From Perilla frutescens (taxonomy: Eukaryota > Streptophyta > Magnoliopsida > Lamiales > Lamiaceae): a stretch of 64,000 nt of DNA. Below the pieces are notes generated by a model that saw only the letters and a list, made by a program, of their open reading frames with translations, had not been told where the DNA came from and ran no database searches. The stretch covers positions 25,720,001-25,784,000 of the forward strand of contig BRKX01000003.1 of NCBI GenBank assembly GCA_026008535.1, in the 5' to 3' direction. The stretch's first letter is position 1, and each line of letters begins with the position of its first letter. The translations under genes and the position numbers were made by a program. Shown piece by piece: positions 43,501 to 53,723 of the stretch.

Positions 43501-44352
43501 GAAAACTTGATATCCTTTCTTCTTGATCATCTTCATTGCCTTCATAGCTGATATCATAGGTATCACCGCTCCTACTTTTGATCCATAAAAAGTGAACTCT
43601 GGCCCTTCTGGTGGTTGGAGCGTTATTTCCTTCTCGCGACATCATATTGTTGCACGATTTGCTTTAAGCCAATCCATCCCAAGAATAATATCAAAATCAT
43701 TCATTTCTAGCATATGCAGGTCTGCCTTAAGATAGTTAACATCGAAATTTAACTCTAATCCAGCACAGATCATACTAGCTACAAGCATCCTCTCTGATGG
43801 TATACTTACTTCTAGGGGTTCACTCAAGTTTTCTCCTAAAATTCCCAACTTCTTATATGTTCTCATAGATATGAACGAGTGTATTGCTCCAGTGTCAAAG
43901 AGTGCAAGTATTGGGGTATTATGAATATCGATCATACCTGCCATATTCCCAGGTGCTTGAGTTGCTTGTTGTTGGTTCAAGGTAAAAGCACGTACATTCC
44001 TAGGTGGTTGTTGTCCCTGGTTGTTTCCTTGATTGTTCCTTGCATTGTTTTCTTGGTTGATCCCCTGATTGTTCCCATAGTTATTCCCCTGATTGTTCCT
44101 CGGGTTATTCCCCTGGTTGTTCCTCGGGTTATTCCCCTGGTAGTTTCCTCGGTTGATCCTCTGATTATTTCCTTGGTGGTTTCCTTGGTTGACTCTCAAA
44201 TTATTCCCTTGGTTGTTTACTTGATTTCCCCTATTTCTAGGGCAGTTAGGAGCACCGTGTCCAGGTTGCTTGCACCAAAAGCAAGCATTCATCCTCCAAA
44301 GACAAGTGCCATTGTGTCTCTTATTGCATGTTTGGCATAGTGGCTTCTCCAT
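40541..44352 (-). pseudogene. Gypsy 2 Cys region, protease, RT, RNase H, integrase, chromodomain
   Basis: Read from 44352 down: Cys-rich CQTCNKRHNGTCLWRMNACF and knuckle CFWCKQPGHGAPNC, Asn/Gly/Gln repeats (44030-44230), protease LALFDTGAIHSFIS with intact Asp, RT (IDYRELNKLTIKNRYPIPRI, then KIYLRSGYHQ where the family has D in place of Y, then VFIDDVLIYS), RNase H (DFVVCTDASLQGIGCVLM), integrase (HPGGTKMYRDLRETFWW, CLVCQQVKA, FHPQTDGQSERTIQ) and chromodomain-like end (VKVQWSRHGKDEATWEIEE). Stops lie at about 43642, 43324, 43281, 42299, 41228 and 40871, with a frameshift near 42500. Most stops replace Arg, Gln or Trp codons, as expected from C-to-T decay. Confidence 0.88.
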
Positions 44353-45051
44353 CTATCTTCCAGAATTACTAGTTGGCCCAGTTCTTGCTTGCTTGTCATG
44401 TTTGAATTCGTTCTGGTTCACGTTATCCCATTTCCTTTTTCCTTTTGAATCATGGTTCCTTTTTTCTTCCATCATGAGTAGTGATTTGATATCTTGAGCT
44501 CTGCTGAGTGTTTCAGCATAAGTGGCTGTACCCCGTCCAGCAATAGGGATCGCAATCTCGGTTCTTAGGCCTCTTCTAAAACAGAGTGCTTTCTTCAAAT
44601 CAGTATCCACTAGGTGAGGGGCATAGCGAGATAGTTGATTGAACTTCTTATCATAGTCATCCACTGTGAAAGTTCTTTGTTTTAGATAAGTGAACTCATT
44701 TTCCTTGCGCTCTCGATAACTATCTGATATGTATTTCTCCATCACAGCTTGTTTGAATTCATCCCAAGTGAGTGCAGCAAGATCTTCAGGTGTCATAGTC
44801 CTTGTATGTGATTCCCACCAATAGTCAGCATCTCCAGAGAGTTGATAGACTGCACATGCCACACGATGTGCATCACCACAAGCTATGTGTGTGAAAACTC
44901 GATCCAATTTGAGCAGCCAAAGTTCCGCCTCTAATGGCTCCCCTTGACCATCGAATGTTGGTGGTTGATGACGTCTAAATATCTCGACAATTTCAATAGT
45001 ATCATCAGCCGGGGCATTTTGGTTTTGCGGTTGACGTCTCCTAGGCGGCAT
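44353..45051 (-). pseudogene. Gypsy 2 gag, cut from its Cys region by one stop
   Basis: It starts MPPRRRQPQNQN. The Gag core includes PLEAELWLLKLDRVFTHIAC, CAVYQLSGDADYWWESHTRT, FTVDDYDKKFNQLSRYAPHL and CFRRGLRTEIAIPI. A TAG at 44353-44355 ends the frame; the zinc-knuckle region follows in the same frame immediately after it. Otherwise a normal 232-residue Gag front part. Confidence 0.88.
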
Positions 45052-45397
45052 CCTATATTTATGTATTAATCATGAGACATTAATTGCTAACACAATTTGG
45101 TAACATAAGTAGCACAAAAATATAGTATCATAAGATTTGAGACAATAAATTCATCAATTCATATCATAGAAGTGTCATAGCTCGAAGCTATAATCACGGT
45201 GCCTCAAGAGAGGACTATTTCATACATACATAATGACCATAAGTTAACAAAATAACATAGGAACTACATACTAGGCCAATACTAACCTACCTCATAGGGT
45301 GTTATACAAAAAGAGGATTAAATCCACAAAAGGGCCTTAATATTCCTATGTAAAAAGAGAACATAATCCATATACATAGACAAAAGGTGATAATCAT

Positions 45398-46033
45398 CTA
45401 GTGCTCAACAGTGCCCGAGCTATCCATGTGCTTCTCGTAGTCCTCCTCAGGATCCTCATCATCATCATCCTTTATCAGCCATCCACTGTTATGCGCCTCC
45501 GGATGTGGAATAGGAATATGTGCTGGGGCCGGTGCAGGCGCTGGGTCAGGCACAGGGGCCGGGACTGGTGCATGTATCGGGGCTGGTATAGGTGCCGGGG
45601 CTGGTATAGGCATCGGAGGTGGAGCAAAGAAAGGGTGCACGAATCTAGGTCCAATGACCAAAGCTGGCGCCGGTAGATATACTGGGGGTTCACCCCATGT
45701 CGCCCATCTCTGGTAAATATGCGATGAGAAGCCTGGATAATCTGTGATATAATGCAGGGTCGTAGGGTGGATCTCTGTGTAGTCTCCCAACACTCGAGCA
45801 GCATAAGACGCCCAATCCAGTGGTAGAGTGTGTACTAGTCGATTGGAAGCCTCCTAACCTGAGACTCCCGCAAGCGTGTCTCGTACCTCCATCCACATCT
45901 CAGTCATAATCGCGGTATGTCGGCCTACACTGTGTGCTGAATCACGTACATAGGCACGGTACTGTCGCTGACGCTGAACTCGTGTGGGGATAAATCCTAC
46001 CCTCTTCCTAGGTCCCTAAATAAAGTTTGGCAT
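45398..46033 (-). pseudogene. Extra ORF upstream of gag in gypsy 2 (Pro/Ala-rich)
   Basis: On the element's sense strand, between primer-binding site and gag, one frame runs from an ATG at about 46033 to a stop at 45398. It is broken only by two stops (near 46018 and 45856). It reads GPRKRVGFIPTRVQRQRQYR and SNRLVHTLPLDWASYAARVL, then YTEIHPTTLHYITDYPGF, a Pro/Ala repeat tract (PIPAPAPIPAPIHAPVPAPV type) and an acidic tail (KDDDDEDPEEDYEKHM). About 210 residues before decay. It resembles no standard gypsy protein that I know; the domain-like N-terminus followed by a low-complexity tail suggests a former accessory protein. Gypsy element 1 has no counterpart. Confidence 0.5.
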
Positions 46034-46370
46034 CTGTAGGAAAAGCACTTAAGTGAGTCTAGGATCAATATACTATATAGTAAGACATGAATAACTTAAA
46101 GGCAATCTATATCCTAATAATCCACCTAGGTTCATCCTTATGGTGGATGACATAGCATATTTTCAAAGCAAATATAATCGAGATAAATTTGACCTTATTT
46201 CAATCATATCATACATTAGTCAAAGACATAATTGATCAATCAAAATTTTAGTCACATAATTTATACATGACTGACGAGGCTTGGCGTGGATGTGGGACCA
46301 ATGGTAGTAGCATTTATACAAAATGCAGATAATAGAATTTTAACAATTAATAGGCTTTCAGAGGATTGAA

Positions 46371-46384
46371 GGTCTCTGATACCA
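46371..46384 (-). promoter_or_regulatory. Primer-binding site of gypsy element 2
   Basis: The minus strand reads TGGTATCAGAGACC, the tRNA-Met complement, 2 bp inside the 5' LTR. Confidence 0.85.
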
Positions 46385-46386
46385 TA

Positions 46387-47462
46387 TGTAGCACCCCAAA
46401 CCCGGAGGGGCCAAGGTGCTAATGGAACACACGCGAAGGTTGAAAATCCCATAGAAAAATTTCCAAATAGAGCAATCAAGTTAAGATTTGTTATGCCAAA
46501 AGAGCTTACGTTTACTAGTCAAACACCAAGAATCAATATATTTGACTAATCAAGAACCAATAGAAATAGATCTTAAGAAAAACTGACTGGTCAACTACAT
46601 CAAAATAATAATAGTCAATTCATGAAACATAACATGACCAAAACGCTCATAGGCATACACGTGGCAAAAGTCAAGGTTCAATGGAAGCATATAAAATAAA
46701 TAATCATACAGTTGACCATCAACAAAGCATACAACGGAAGCATATGCATCATATAATAGTTTGACCATAACTAATAAATTCAAAATACGGTCAACTAAAA
46801 ACAAGAGGTCCCCATTGGTCCACATCCGCCACCTGCCGTCATCAATTACCTGAAAAATATTTTAAATAATGGGGTTGAGTGCCAGAAAACACTCCGTGGA
46901 CATACTCATACAATCGTCCCATAATTTGCATAAAAGAAATAAAAATAATCATAATAACGATTTCACATTTGACGTCACAATTCATACGCTCATTAAACAT
47001 AGTGGAGACCGAGCCTAATGTGATCACATATCATCTATAGCATATTCATAACATATTCGGATATCCTCATATGAGTCTTATCAAATCCACAATGAGCAAC
47101 ATAAACATAAATCATAATTCTTTTTTTTTCATATTGGACGAAAGTTTAAATACATTTTCGAAAGAGTTTTAGTAAGTAAGTCCATCTTCTAGCTAAATGT
47201 AGCTGACGCTTTAATCTCAACTTGCACGTGCTAAGCCTGCTGCCTCGAGTTAAGACCTACACATAAGGGCTATGTCTTAGAAACTTATTAGGGTAATTAA
47301 CCTATTCTATAGTGTAAATAAGGGTATAAGGTATATCTATAAAATAAAGTCACGAAAAGACGACGCCTAAAGATCAAACGGGTAATCCTAGCTTTAAGCT
47401 ATACTCGAGCCCTTGATCGAGTATAATACATGGATTAAAATCATAATAATTAAATTAAGGAT

Positions 47463-47522
<60 letters not shown>

Positions 47523-49421
47523 TTTCAATACCAATAAAGTATCACTTATAATACATTATGCTTAATTTGAATTAAATCCAAAACTAAACAAATAGAAAAA
47601 GAAGTAAAATAATTAAATGCATAAATAAAATTGTGGTCAAAAGGATTTGAACCCATGACCTTAAATATAAAATAATGATAATTTAACCACTATACTAAAT
47701 GATTTTATACAATTTAAAACAAACTGTTTTAATTAATAGCTTCATAAATGCTGTGAATTAATTACACAAAATGAGAATTAAAACTGCATCAAATGGTTTT
47801 GAACCTGGACCTCCTAAAGACAATCTGAACACTTGACAATTAGACTAAGCCATGTTTTCAAAATTAATCGTCTATAATTAATTATATATATATAGTCCAG
47901 AAAGCTTTTATGATAAAAAGATTAAAAAGGAATAAAATTACTTCAATAGGATTCGAACCCTTGACCTCTTAAGCATTAATCTAAACACTAACCACTAAAC
48001 CATATGTCATTTTCGAAGTTTAATTGATGTTATTAATTATATAAGGTTTAAAATCATCTTTGTTAAAAATAATTAAAATGAAATAAAACTACATTAGGAG
48101 AGGTCGAACCTTTTAATTAATAAATCTGAACCTATCCATTAAGCTAAATTCAATTTTCGAAATATATGGCTTGATTTTAATTAATTAAATTTGAAACAGA
48201 GGACATTAATTACAATAAAAGAGATTTAAAAATGCATGTATGAAGATTTGAACCTTAGACCTTTTGATTAATAAATCTGAACATATCCATTAAGCTAGTT
48301 ACCATTTTCAAAATTTACACATGATTTTAATTAATTTAAAGTTGAAACAGAAGACATTAATTACAAAAGAGATTTAATAAAAATGCATGCAAAAAGATTT
48401 GAACCTTAGATCTTTTAGAATTAATTTAAACATCAACCATTAGGCTACACAACCTTATGAAAATATTAATCTATATTCTTTATTAAATAGATTCATAAAT
48501 TTAAGAAAAGAAAGAAAAAAATAAAATAAAACCCAAACACACGCACACACACACAAGCTGAAAAATCAACACACACACACATACACACACACACGCACAA
48601 CTCACGGCACACACATACACATAACCTATTCCAATTTCTTTTTTTCCATTTCTTGTTTATTTCATTAATCCATCATTTAGCTTCTAAAATGCCCAAAAAA
48701 CCAAGAACACCATAAATAAATTAAGAACATATTTTTTTTAATCATTCATCCAAAACAGCCCTTAAATCACATTATATATACTAAAATCGAAAATAAAGTT
48801 CAAATATAAAGAAAGAAATGAGGTATTAAAAGGCTAGGGATTAACCCATTTTTAGATCTGAAAATCGGAAGCATAAACCTCAAGATTTCTTAAAAATAAT
48901 CGAAGAACAAGAACGAGGAGAAGAAGAGGAATCCAAACATGCATGTAAAAAAAAAAAGGTCGCCGGAATTTTTTCCGACCGGCGGCTCCGGCGGCGCCCG
49001 CGGCGGGGAGGAGGAGAGGCGAGAGGGAGGCGAGAGGGAGAGAGAAGAGAGGGGGTGGGGGCTGACCTAAAAATGGATCCTCCAAAATGACCTAGCTAAG
49101 GAGTGGAATGGGTATTTATATCCCTTCATATCCTAACCTAAAATTTAATTAAATTCCTAATTAATTCATAACTTGGACAAATGAAGTCCCACTTAGGTGA
49201 AATTAGTTTCTATGGATTCATAACGACGAGTACTATCATCTACTATATTCGATCATCTCGTTCCGATAACGATAGGTATCGAAAATAATTAAAAATGTAA
49301 ATGGGCTAAAAAGCCCATGAATTGGGCCTAAAAAATAAAATGTCTAAATTTATTCATTTGGGCCATGAAATCACAATTAAAAAATAGATTTGGGTCTATT
49401 ATAAAATCTTGGGGTGTTACA
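46387..49421 (-). repeat. 5' LTR of gypsy element 2
   Basis: 3035 bp, collinear with 37519-40505. Length differences come mostly from the (AAT)n tract (47468-47522) and the CA tract near 48540-48600. The six tRNA-like units recur at about 47640-48460; here B-box words are closer to consensus (GGTTCGAATCC near 47950). Confidence 0.9.
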
Positions 49422-49426
49422 TTATT

Positions 49427-50896
49427 ATTCTTTATCTTTCTTAATTTTTTGTAGATATATTTGATATACTTGATTTTACTATTTTTAGATATCCTTGATT
49501 TACCTGATTCTATTATTATCAATCTATTAATATTAGGGATGCAAAATCTATCTTTGGTGGAGTTTGAGTTTGATAGGATATTTGTTTTTTGATAAGATAA
49601 CCTTTCTTGTTTCATGTTTCCATGTGTTAGCTTATTCCTTGTGTTGGAAGGAAAGGAACGGTTTTGATATCTCTCAAACACTACTTCTCATCTATAAAAG
49701 AGAGCTTAAGTTTCAGAAGATTAGAAGACCCGAAAATTAGGAAAAGAGTTTAGACTGAAAATTTGCTAAGAAACAAGAGTTGCCGCTGTCCAGATAATGT
49801 TGTGCTGAGTGTTAGGAATTTTCTGTTCAAGAACCTATTCAACGTCAGTTTGCATCTGGAGATTCATCCTCCAGAGTAGTTAATGTGACCCGGTGTAGGA
49901 CACAACACCTTGGTTTGCGGATAATCAAGATCGAACACACGTCGATAAGTAAGGGTTCAACAAGACTCGATCAACTATGAATGAAAGACTCGAATTAGTA
50001 GACAACTAAGTTACCTAGACTATGACCAAAACCAAACGAAACACAACTTAATCCGGATGGAAAGGGTTGTATAGGATCGGCTATTGAAGGAGGATGGTTA
50101 GGGCGTGTTGTATGTTGATGAGGGGTGAAGAGTGGCTAGGGAAGATAGGTTATGTAAATGAAATAGAGAACTTACGGTATAGGTGCTTAACTCGTGGTTT
50201 TGAACATGTATAGACGAACTCGATGGGGACTTCTTGAATACTTGTAGAACTCGGCCTAATCTTGATGGAGGAAGGTGTGATGGACGTTGGACGGTTGATG
50301 GTTGCTGTTGGAGGTGATCAGCGATGGTTGATGAAGAGTAGGTGACTCGAATGCAAACTCCGTGAAGATAACTCCACGAAACGTACACCACTTGGTAATC
50401 TTCTCAGTAGCAATCTAACCCTAACTCCACTAGTGAATTAGAACGAGATTTATGAATAAAACTTAAAAGTTGCTGGCTTCTAAGAGTGTAAGTTTTCGAA
50501 TTAAAACTAACAAAAGATATCAAGGGTTGAGACACAATTGAATGCAAAAGCAAAAATCTTCAATAATGTCTAAAGAATTAAAGTCACAATATGATCCCTA
50601 TTTATAACCATGGGGATCGAAAATCCTAGTTCTAAAAGACTAAAGAAATCGAAAACAAATAGAATTCCTATTCTAATTAGGATTCTACCTTAATTAGAAT
50701 TCTATTTAAGGTAGTTCCAAAGAGACCAAAAATTAAATAATAAAAATCTATCTATGGATAAAATTAAACCCAACAACTTTGGGCCTTCAAACTTGGACTC
50801 CAATATTTCAAACATGGGCTTCTAAATTAATTAACATGGCTGATCCAAACATGTTCGAAATTCTTCATGCAAAGTTGACATGAATTTAATGCACAC

Positions 50897-50939
<43 letters not shown>

Positions 50940-51170
50940 ATGCACTAGTGTTCTTTATGCCTTGATCATCTTCATCTTCAATAGACAACATAGTAACCCA
51001 TTTAGGGCTGCATTGCACGATATCTTCTTCTTCTAGTTTGCGTCGCACATAGGCTTGGAAAATATCCTTGTAATTTCTTCGCGCTAAGCCTTGTGATCGG
51101 TCCACTTAGTTGCAGCTCCGGATTATCATCTTCCATCCTTGGCATGGCTTCATTAGTAGTTCTTTTTAGG
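49427..51170. other. Decayed repeat DNA, no intact gene
   Basis: 49450-49880 has the look of an old LTR (TATAAAAG near 49697, short TG/GT-rich ends), but no boundary or partner was found. 50100-50400 holds only short open frames. The minus strand of about 50990-51160 reads EDDNPELQLSGPITRLSAKK, similar to the end of plant gypsy polyproteins (GPITR-AK type), so a degraded retroelement is likely. Confidence 0.4.
50899..50937. repeat. (CT)n microsatellite
   Basis: Uninterrupted CT repeat of about 39 bp. Confidence 0.95.
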
Positions 51171-51174
51171 GTTG

Positions 51175-51244
51175 TTGATTTTGGTGTTTGCCTACATTCG
51201 AAGTTGTTTTAGTCATCCATCTTGTAGGCAAACACCAAAATCAA
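51175..51244. repeat. Perfect 22-bp inverted repeat with 26-nt loop
   Basis: Arm 51175-51196 (TTGATTTTGGTG...) is the exact reverse complement of 51223-51244. The loop between them is 26 nt. RNA from either strand would fold into a short perfect hairpin. It lies at the border of the decayed retroelement sequence. Confidence 0.85.
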
Positions 51245-51422
51245 TGTTAGAAAGATCGAATTGCAATATCTCAGACGACACGATTTTATAAATAGAAATG
51301 TATAAATGTCCACGATTAAAGAATATTTATTTTCTTTGAATATATAACTTATATAAAAAAATATAATTATTTAATTACATTAAATGATGAAATTAAAATA
51401 GAAAAATAATAAATTATTGTAA

Positions 51423-51466
<44 letters not shown>

Positions 51467-51570
51467 ATAATGAAATTGAAATAGAAAAATAATAAATTAT
51501 TACAAATTATGTTATAATAATAATAATAATAATTATTATTATTATTAATTATTATTATTATTATTATTAC

Positions 51571-51610
<40 letters not shown>

Positions 51611-51879
51611 GTGCAACACAAATGAAAACTATTTTTATGTATAAAAAAATAAAATAAAAGATGCTACAAATCTCAAATTTCAAGTAGAAAAAGAATAAAT
51701 AAGATTGCATTTCTTTTTAAAAGACGACGGTTGTAATCTAATCCGTCCTGAGAAATGCAAGAAAAATAAATAAAAAATTATAACAATAAATGTCACTACT
51801 ATTGTCTATTAACTCAAAATTATTGTCTAAAATATAATTATTAAATCATGCGATAAACAAAAGTTTATTCCGGAACCAT

Positions 51880-51920
<41 letters not shown>

Positions 51921-52276
51921 GTATATAGATTTGGCCTATGTCTAACACCAAAAAAGCCAAAGCTTAATTTGTGACTTTTTGGATAATAGCCAATTGTTTT
52001 AAAAGTTTAAGGAAAAACACATTCTTAAGTCCCTTTAATTTTATGTTTTGTTTAAATTCGCTATACATTTTTTTTTATTAAATACTTCTACTTCGAAAAT
52101 ACATTTTCTCAGGTCCGTATATTTTTTTTTTATTTTGCTTCGAGAGGTCCCTCGACAATTTTTTTAATAAGTCCGCTTCTAAATTTGATAATATTGAGTT
52201 CTTATTTCAATAAAAATAATTTAATTTAATGGAACTAATAAAATTATTGTTTGTTTGTTATTTTATCAAACCCAAT
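51245..52276. other. Microsatellite-rich AT DNA
   Basis: (TTA)n at 51425-51462, (ATT)n at 51524-51610 and (TAGA)n at 51882-51920. No gene recognised. Confidence 0.7.
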
Positions 52277-52278
52277 TA

Positions 52279-52476
52279 CTCCATTCGTCCCAATAGCAAG
52301 GTCCCTCTTGCCTTTTTGGGTGTTCCAATAGAAAAGTCCATACCAAAAAATGAAATAATTAGTGTCCCAATTAAAGTGGAACCCACTTACTTTATATTAC
52401 TTTTGATTATAATACTCCTCCCTCTTAATACCCGTGCCCAATAGCAAAGGGACCTTGCTATTGAGACGGGAGGAGT
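52279..52476. mobile_element. Stowaway-type MITE
   Basis: 198 bp with TA on each side and inverted ends of the CTCCNTCCGTCCCAATAGCAAGG type: the left end reads CTCCATTCGTCCCAATAGC, the right end (reverse complement) CTCCTCCCGTCTCAATAGC. These are hallmarks of Tc1/mariner-derived Stowaway elements. No coding content. Confidence 0.85.
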
Positions 52477-52479
52477 ATT

Positions 52480-52636
52480 GAATATTTCGAATGAACCAAA
52501 TAATTTTAAAAATCTAAAAGATAATTCACGAAAAAAAACGATAACTTCATTTCTTGAAAGTCTAATGATTTTTGTATTTTAAATTTTTTTATATGAAATT
52601 ACTACTGATTATAAATTTTAATAGTTAGTGGGATTA

Positions 52637-52674
<38 letters not shown>

Positions 52675-53002
52675 CTCATTTCAAAATAGGCATAAAAAAT
52701 AATTAAAATCAAAGTGCTTTTGTACAAAGACCTATTAAAATAAAACATAAAAGTATAGGGAGCTAAGAATGTGTTCTCACAAATTTTAATTTAGTCATAT
52801 TTTTGTCAGTTGAGTAAAATTACGGCCAAATCATTATTTTTGGTCAAAATTGGGTTAATTTTGGTAAACAATTTTAAGCATGTCAGGAACCCGAAATTGA
52901 TGGATTGATTCGGATAGCTTAAGAAAAAAATAGAGTTATGACCTTGAAAACTTAAATATATTATTCAATTAATTTATTGACGGTAAGCATGTATATATAT
53001 AG
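52480..53002. other. Flank holding the left part of duplication copy A
   Basis: From about 52605 the sequence (ACTACTGATTATAAATTTTA, ATAGTTAGTGGGATTAATT and an ATT tract) recurs at 61292, and 52955-53000 recurs at 61350-61395. No gene recognised. Confidence 0.6.
52998..53002. other. Target-site duplication TATAG (left)
   Basis: TATAG recurs at 60162-60166, directly after the right LTR of the copia element. Confidence 0.85.
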
Positions 53003-53148
53003 TGTTGATACCGTTTTGAAGTATATCATAGATTTAGGAATATTTGTTTATATTGTATATTTGGAGTTTTTGTCTTTCTTGCAGGATTAAATCTGTTGAG
53101 AAGAAATAGGAGCATGTGGGATTTGACCAAGTCCAACGATCTGCTGAA

Positions 53149-53208
53149 GCCACGGTTGTTCCGGAAGTTGCGCCGGAAGCCACGGTTGTTCCGGAAGTTG
53201 CGCCGGAA
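53149..53208. repeat. Two 30-bp tandem units in the LTR
   Basis: The unit starts GAAGCCACGGTTGTTCCGGA. Also present at about 59644-59703 in the 3' LTR. Confidence 0.85.
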
Positions 53209-53524
53209 ATATAGGAGTGTAGTTCGTGGAGATCAAGGCTTAGAAGATCGGTTGCTTTGAGTGGGGATCAAGCAACGAGATGTGTATATATAGGGATCAG
53301 ATAGTTAGTGTTAGATACGATTTTTTAATAGAGCTTTTCAGATATTGTAAAGTTTTGAGTTCTCGTATTTATCCGTTTCTACTAGATATAGTTAAGACAA
53401 CTTTAGTCCCAACCTTCTGTGAAGGAAGAGATAAAGTGTCTTAATATTTAGTGAGAGTTTATCTGGTAGTATTTTTGTAATTCACATATTTTATATAGTG
53501 AAGATTTCGCCCTGAGGCACTTCG

Positions 53525-53548
53525 CGAGATTATAGAAATATAATCTCG
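53525..53548. repeat. Palindromic stem-loop in the LTR
   Basis: CGAGATTATA, loop GAAA, TATAATCTCG. Conserved at 60022-60045 in the other LTR. Sirevirus LTRs are known for such palindromic cis-motifs. Confidence 0.8.
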
Positions 53549-53664
53549 TGAAAATTCCAATCCATTGTTTCTGTTTTAAATTTCCGCTGCGTATGCAAAG
53601 TTGTCTCAACTTTATACACAACTTTGTACACAACTCTTTCAGAACCTAGAGTTCGGTTTCTTCA

Positions 53665-53680
53665 ATTGGCATCGAGAGCA
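53665..53680 (+). promoter_or_regulatory. Primer-binding site of the copia element
   Basis: ATTGGCATCGAGAGCAG follows the LTR. It is a variant of the TTGGTATCAGAGC-type tRNA-Met complement with two changes and one extra base. Confidence 0.6.
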
Positions 53681-53723
53681 GATACTTGATACACTAAGTG
53701 GTGATCCTGTTTTCGTAAGCACA

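Larger units (their letters stand above)
37519..49421 (-). mobile_element. Ty3/gypsy chromovirus 2 with 3-kb LTRs and an extra ORF
   Basis: This 11.9-kb element lies on the minus strand. It has LTRs at 37519-40505 and 46387-49421 (TGTAGCACCCCAA...TTGGGGTGTTACA), a tRNA-Met primer-binding site at 46371-46384, gag with a Cys/His region and Asn/Gly-rich repeats, PR-RT-RNase H-INT and a chromodomain-like end. Target duplication is TTATT. It is related to, but clearly distinct from, gypsy element 1. Pol is heavily broken (at least seven stops and one frameshift). Confidence 0.9.
53003..53664 (+). repeat. 5' LTR of the Sirevirus-type element
   Basis: It contains a 30-bp unit (GCCACGGTTGTTCCGGAAGT...) repeated twice at 53149-53208 and a perfect 10-bp palindromic stem with GAAA loop (53525-53548). 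Confidence 0.9.

Noticed and set aside
43879..44340. A 153-residue hydrophobic open frame on the plus strand
   Set aside because: Antisense of the Asn/Gly repeat in gypsy 2 gag, which yields Val/Ile/Pro repeats; not a membrane protein.
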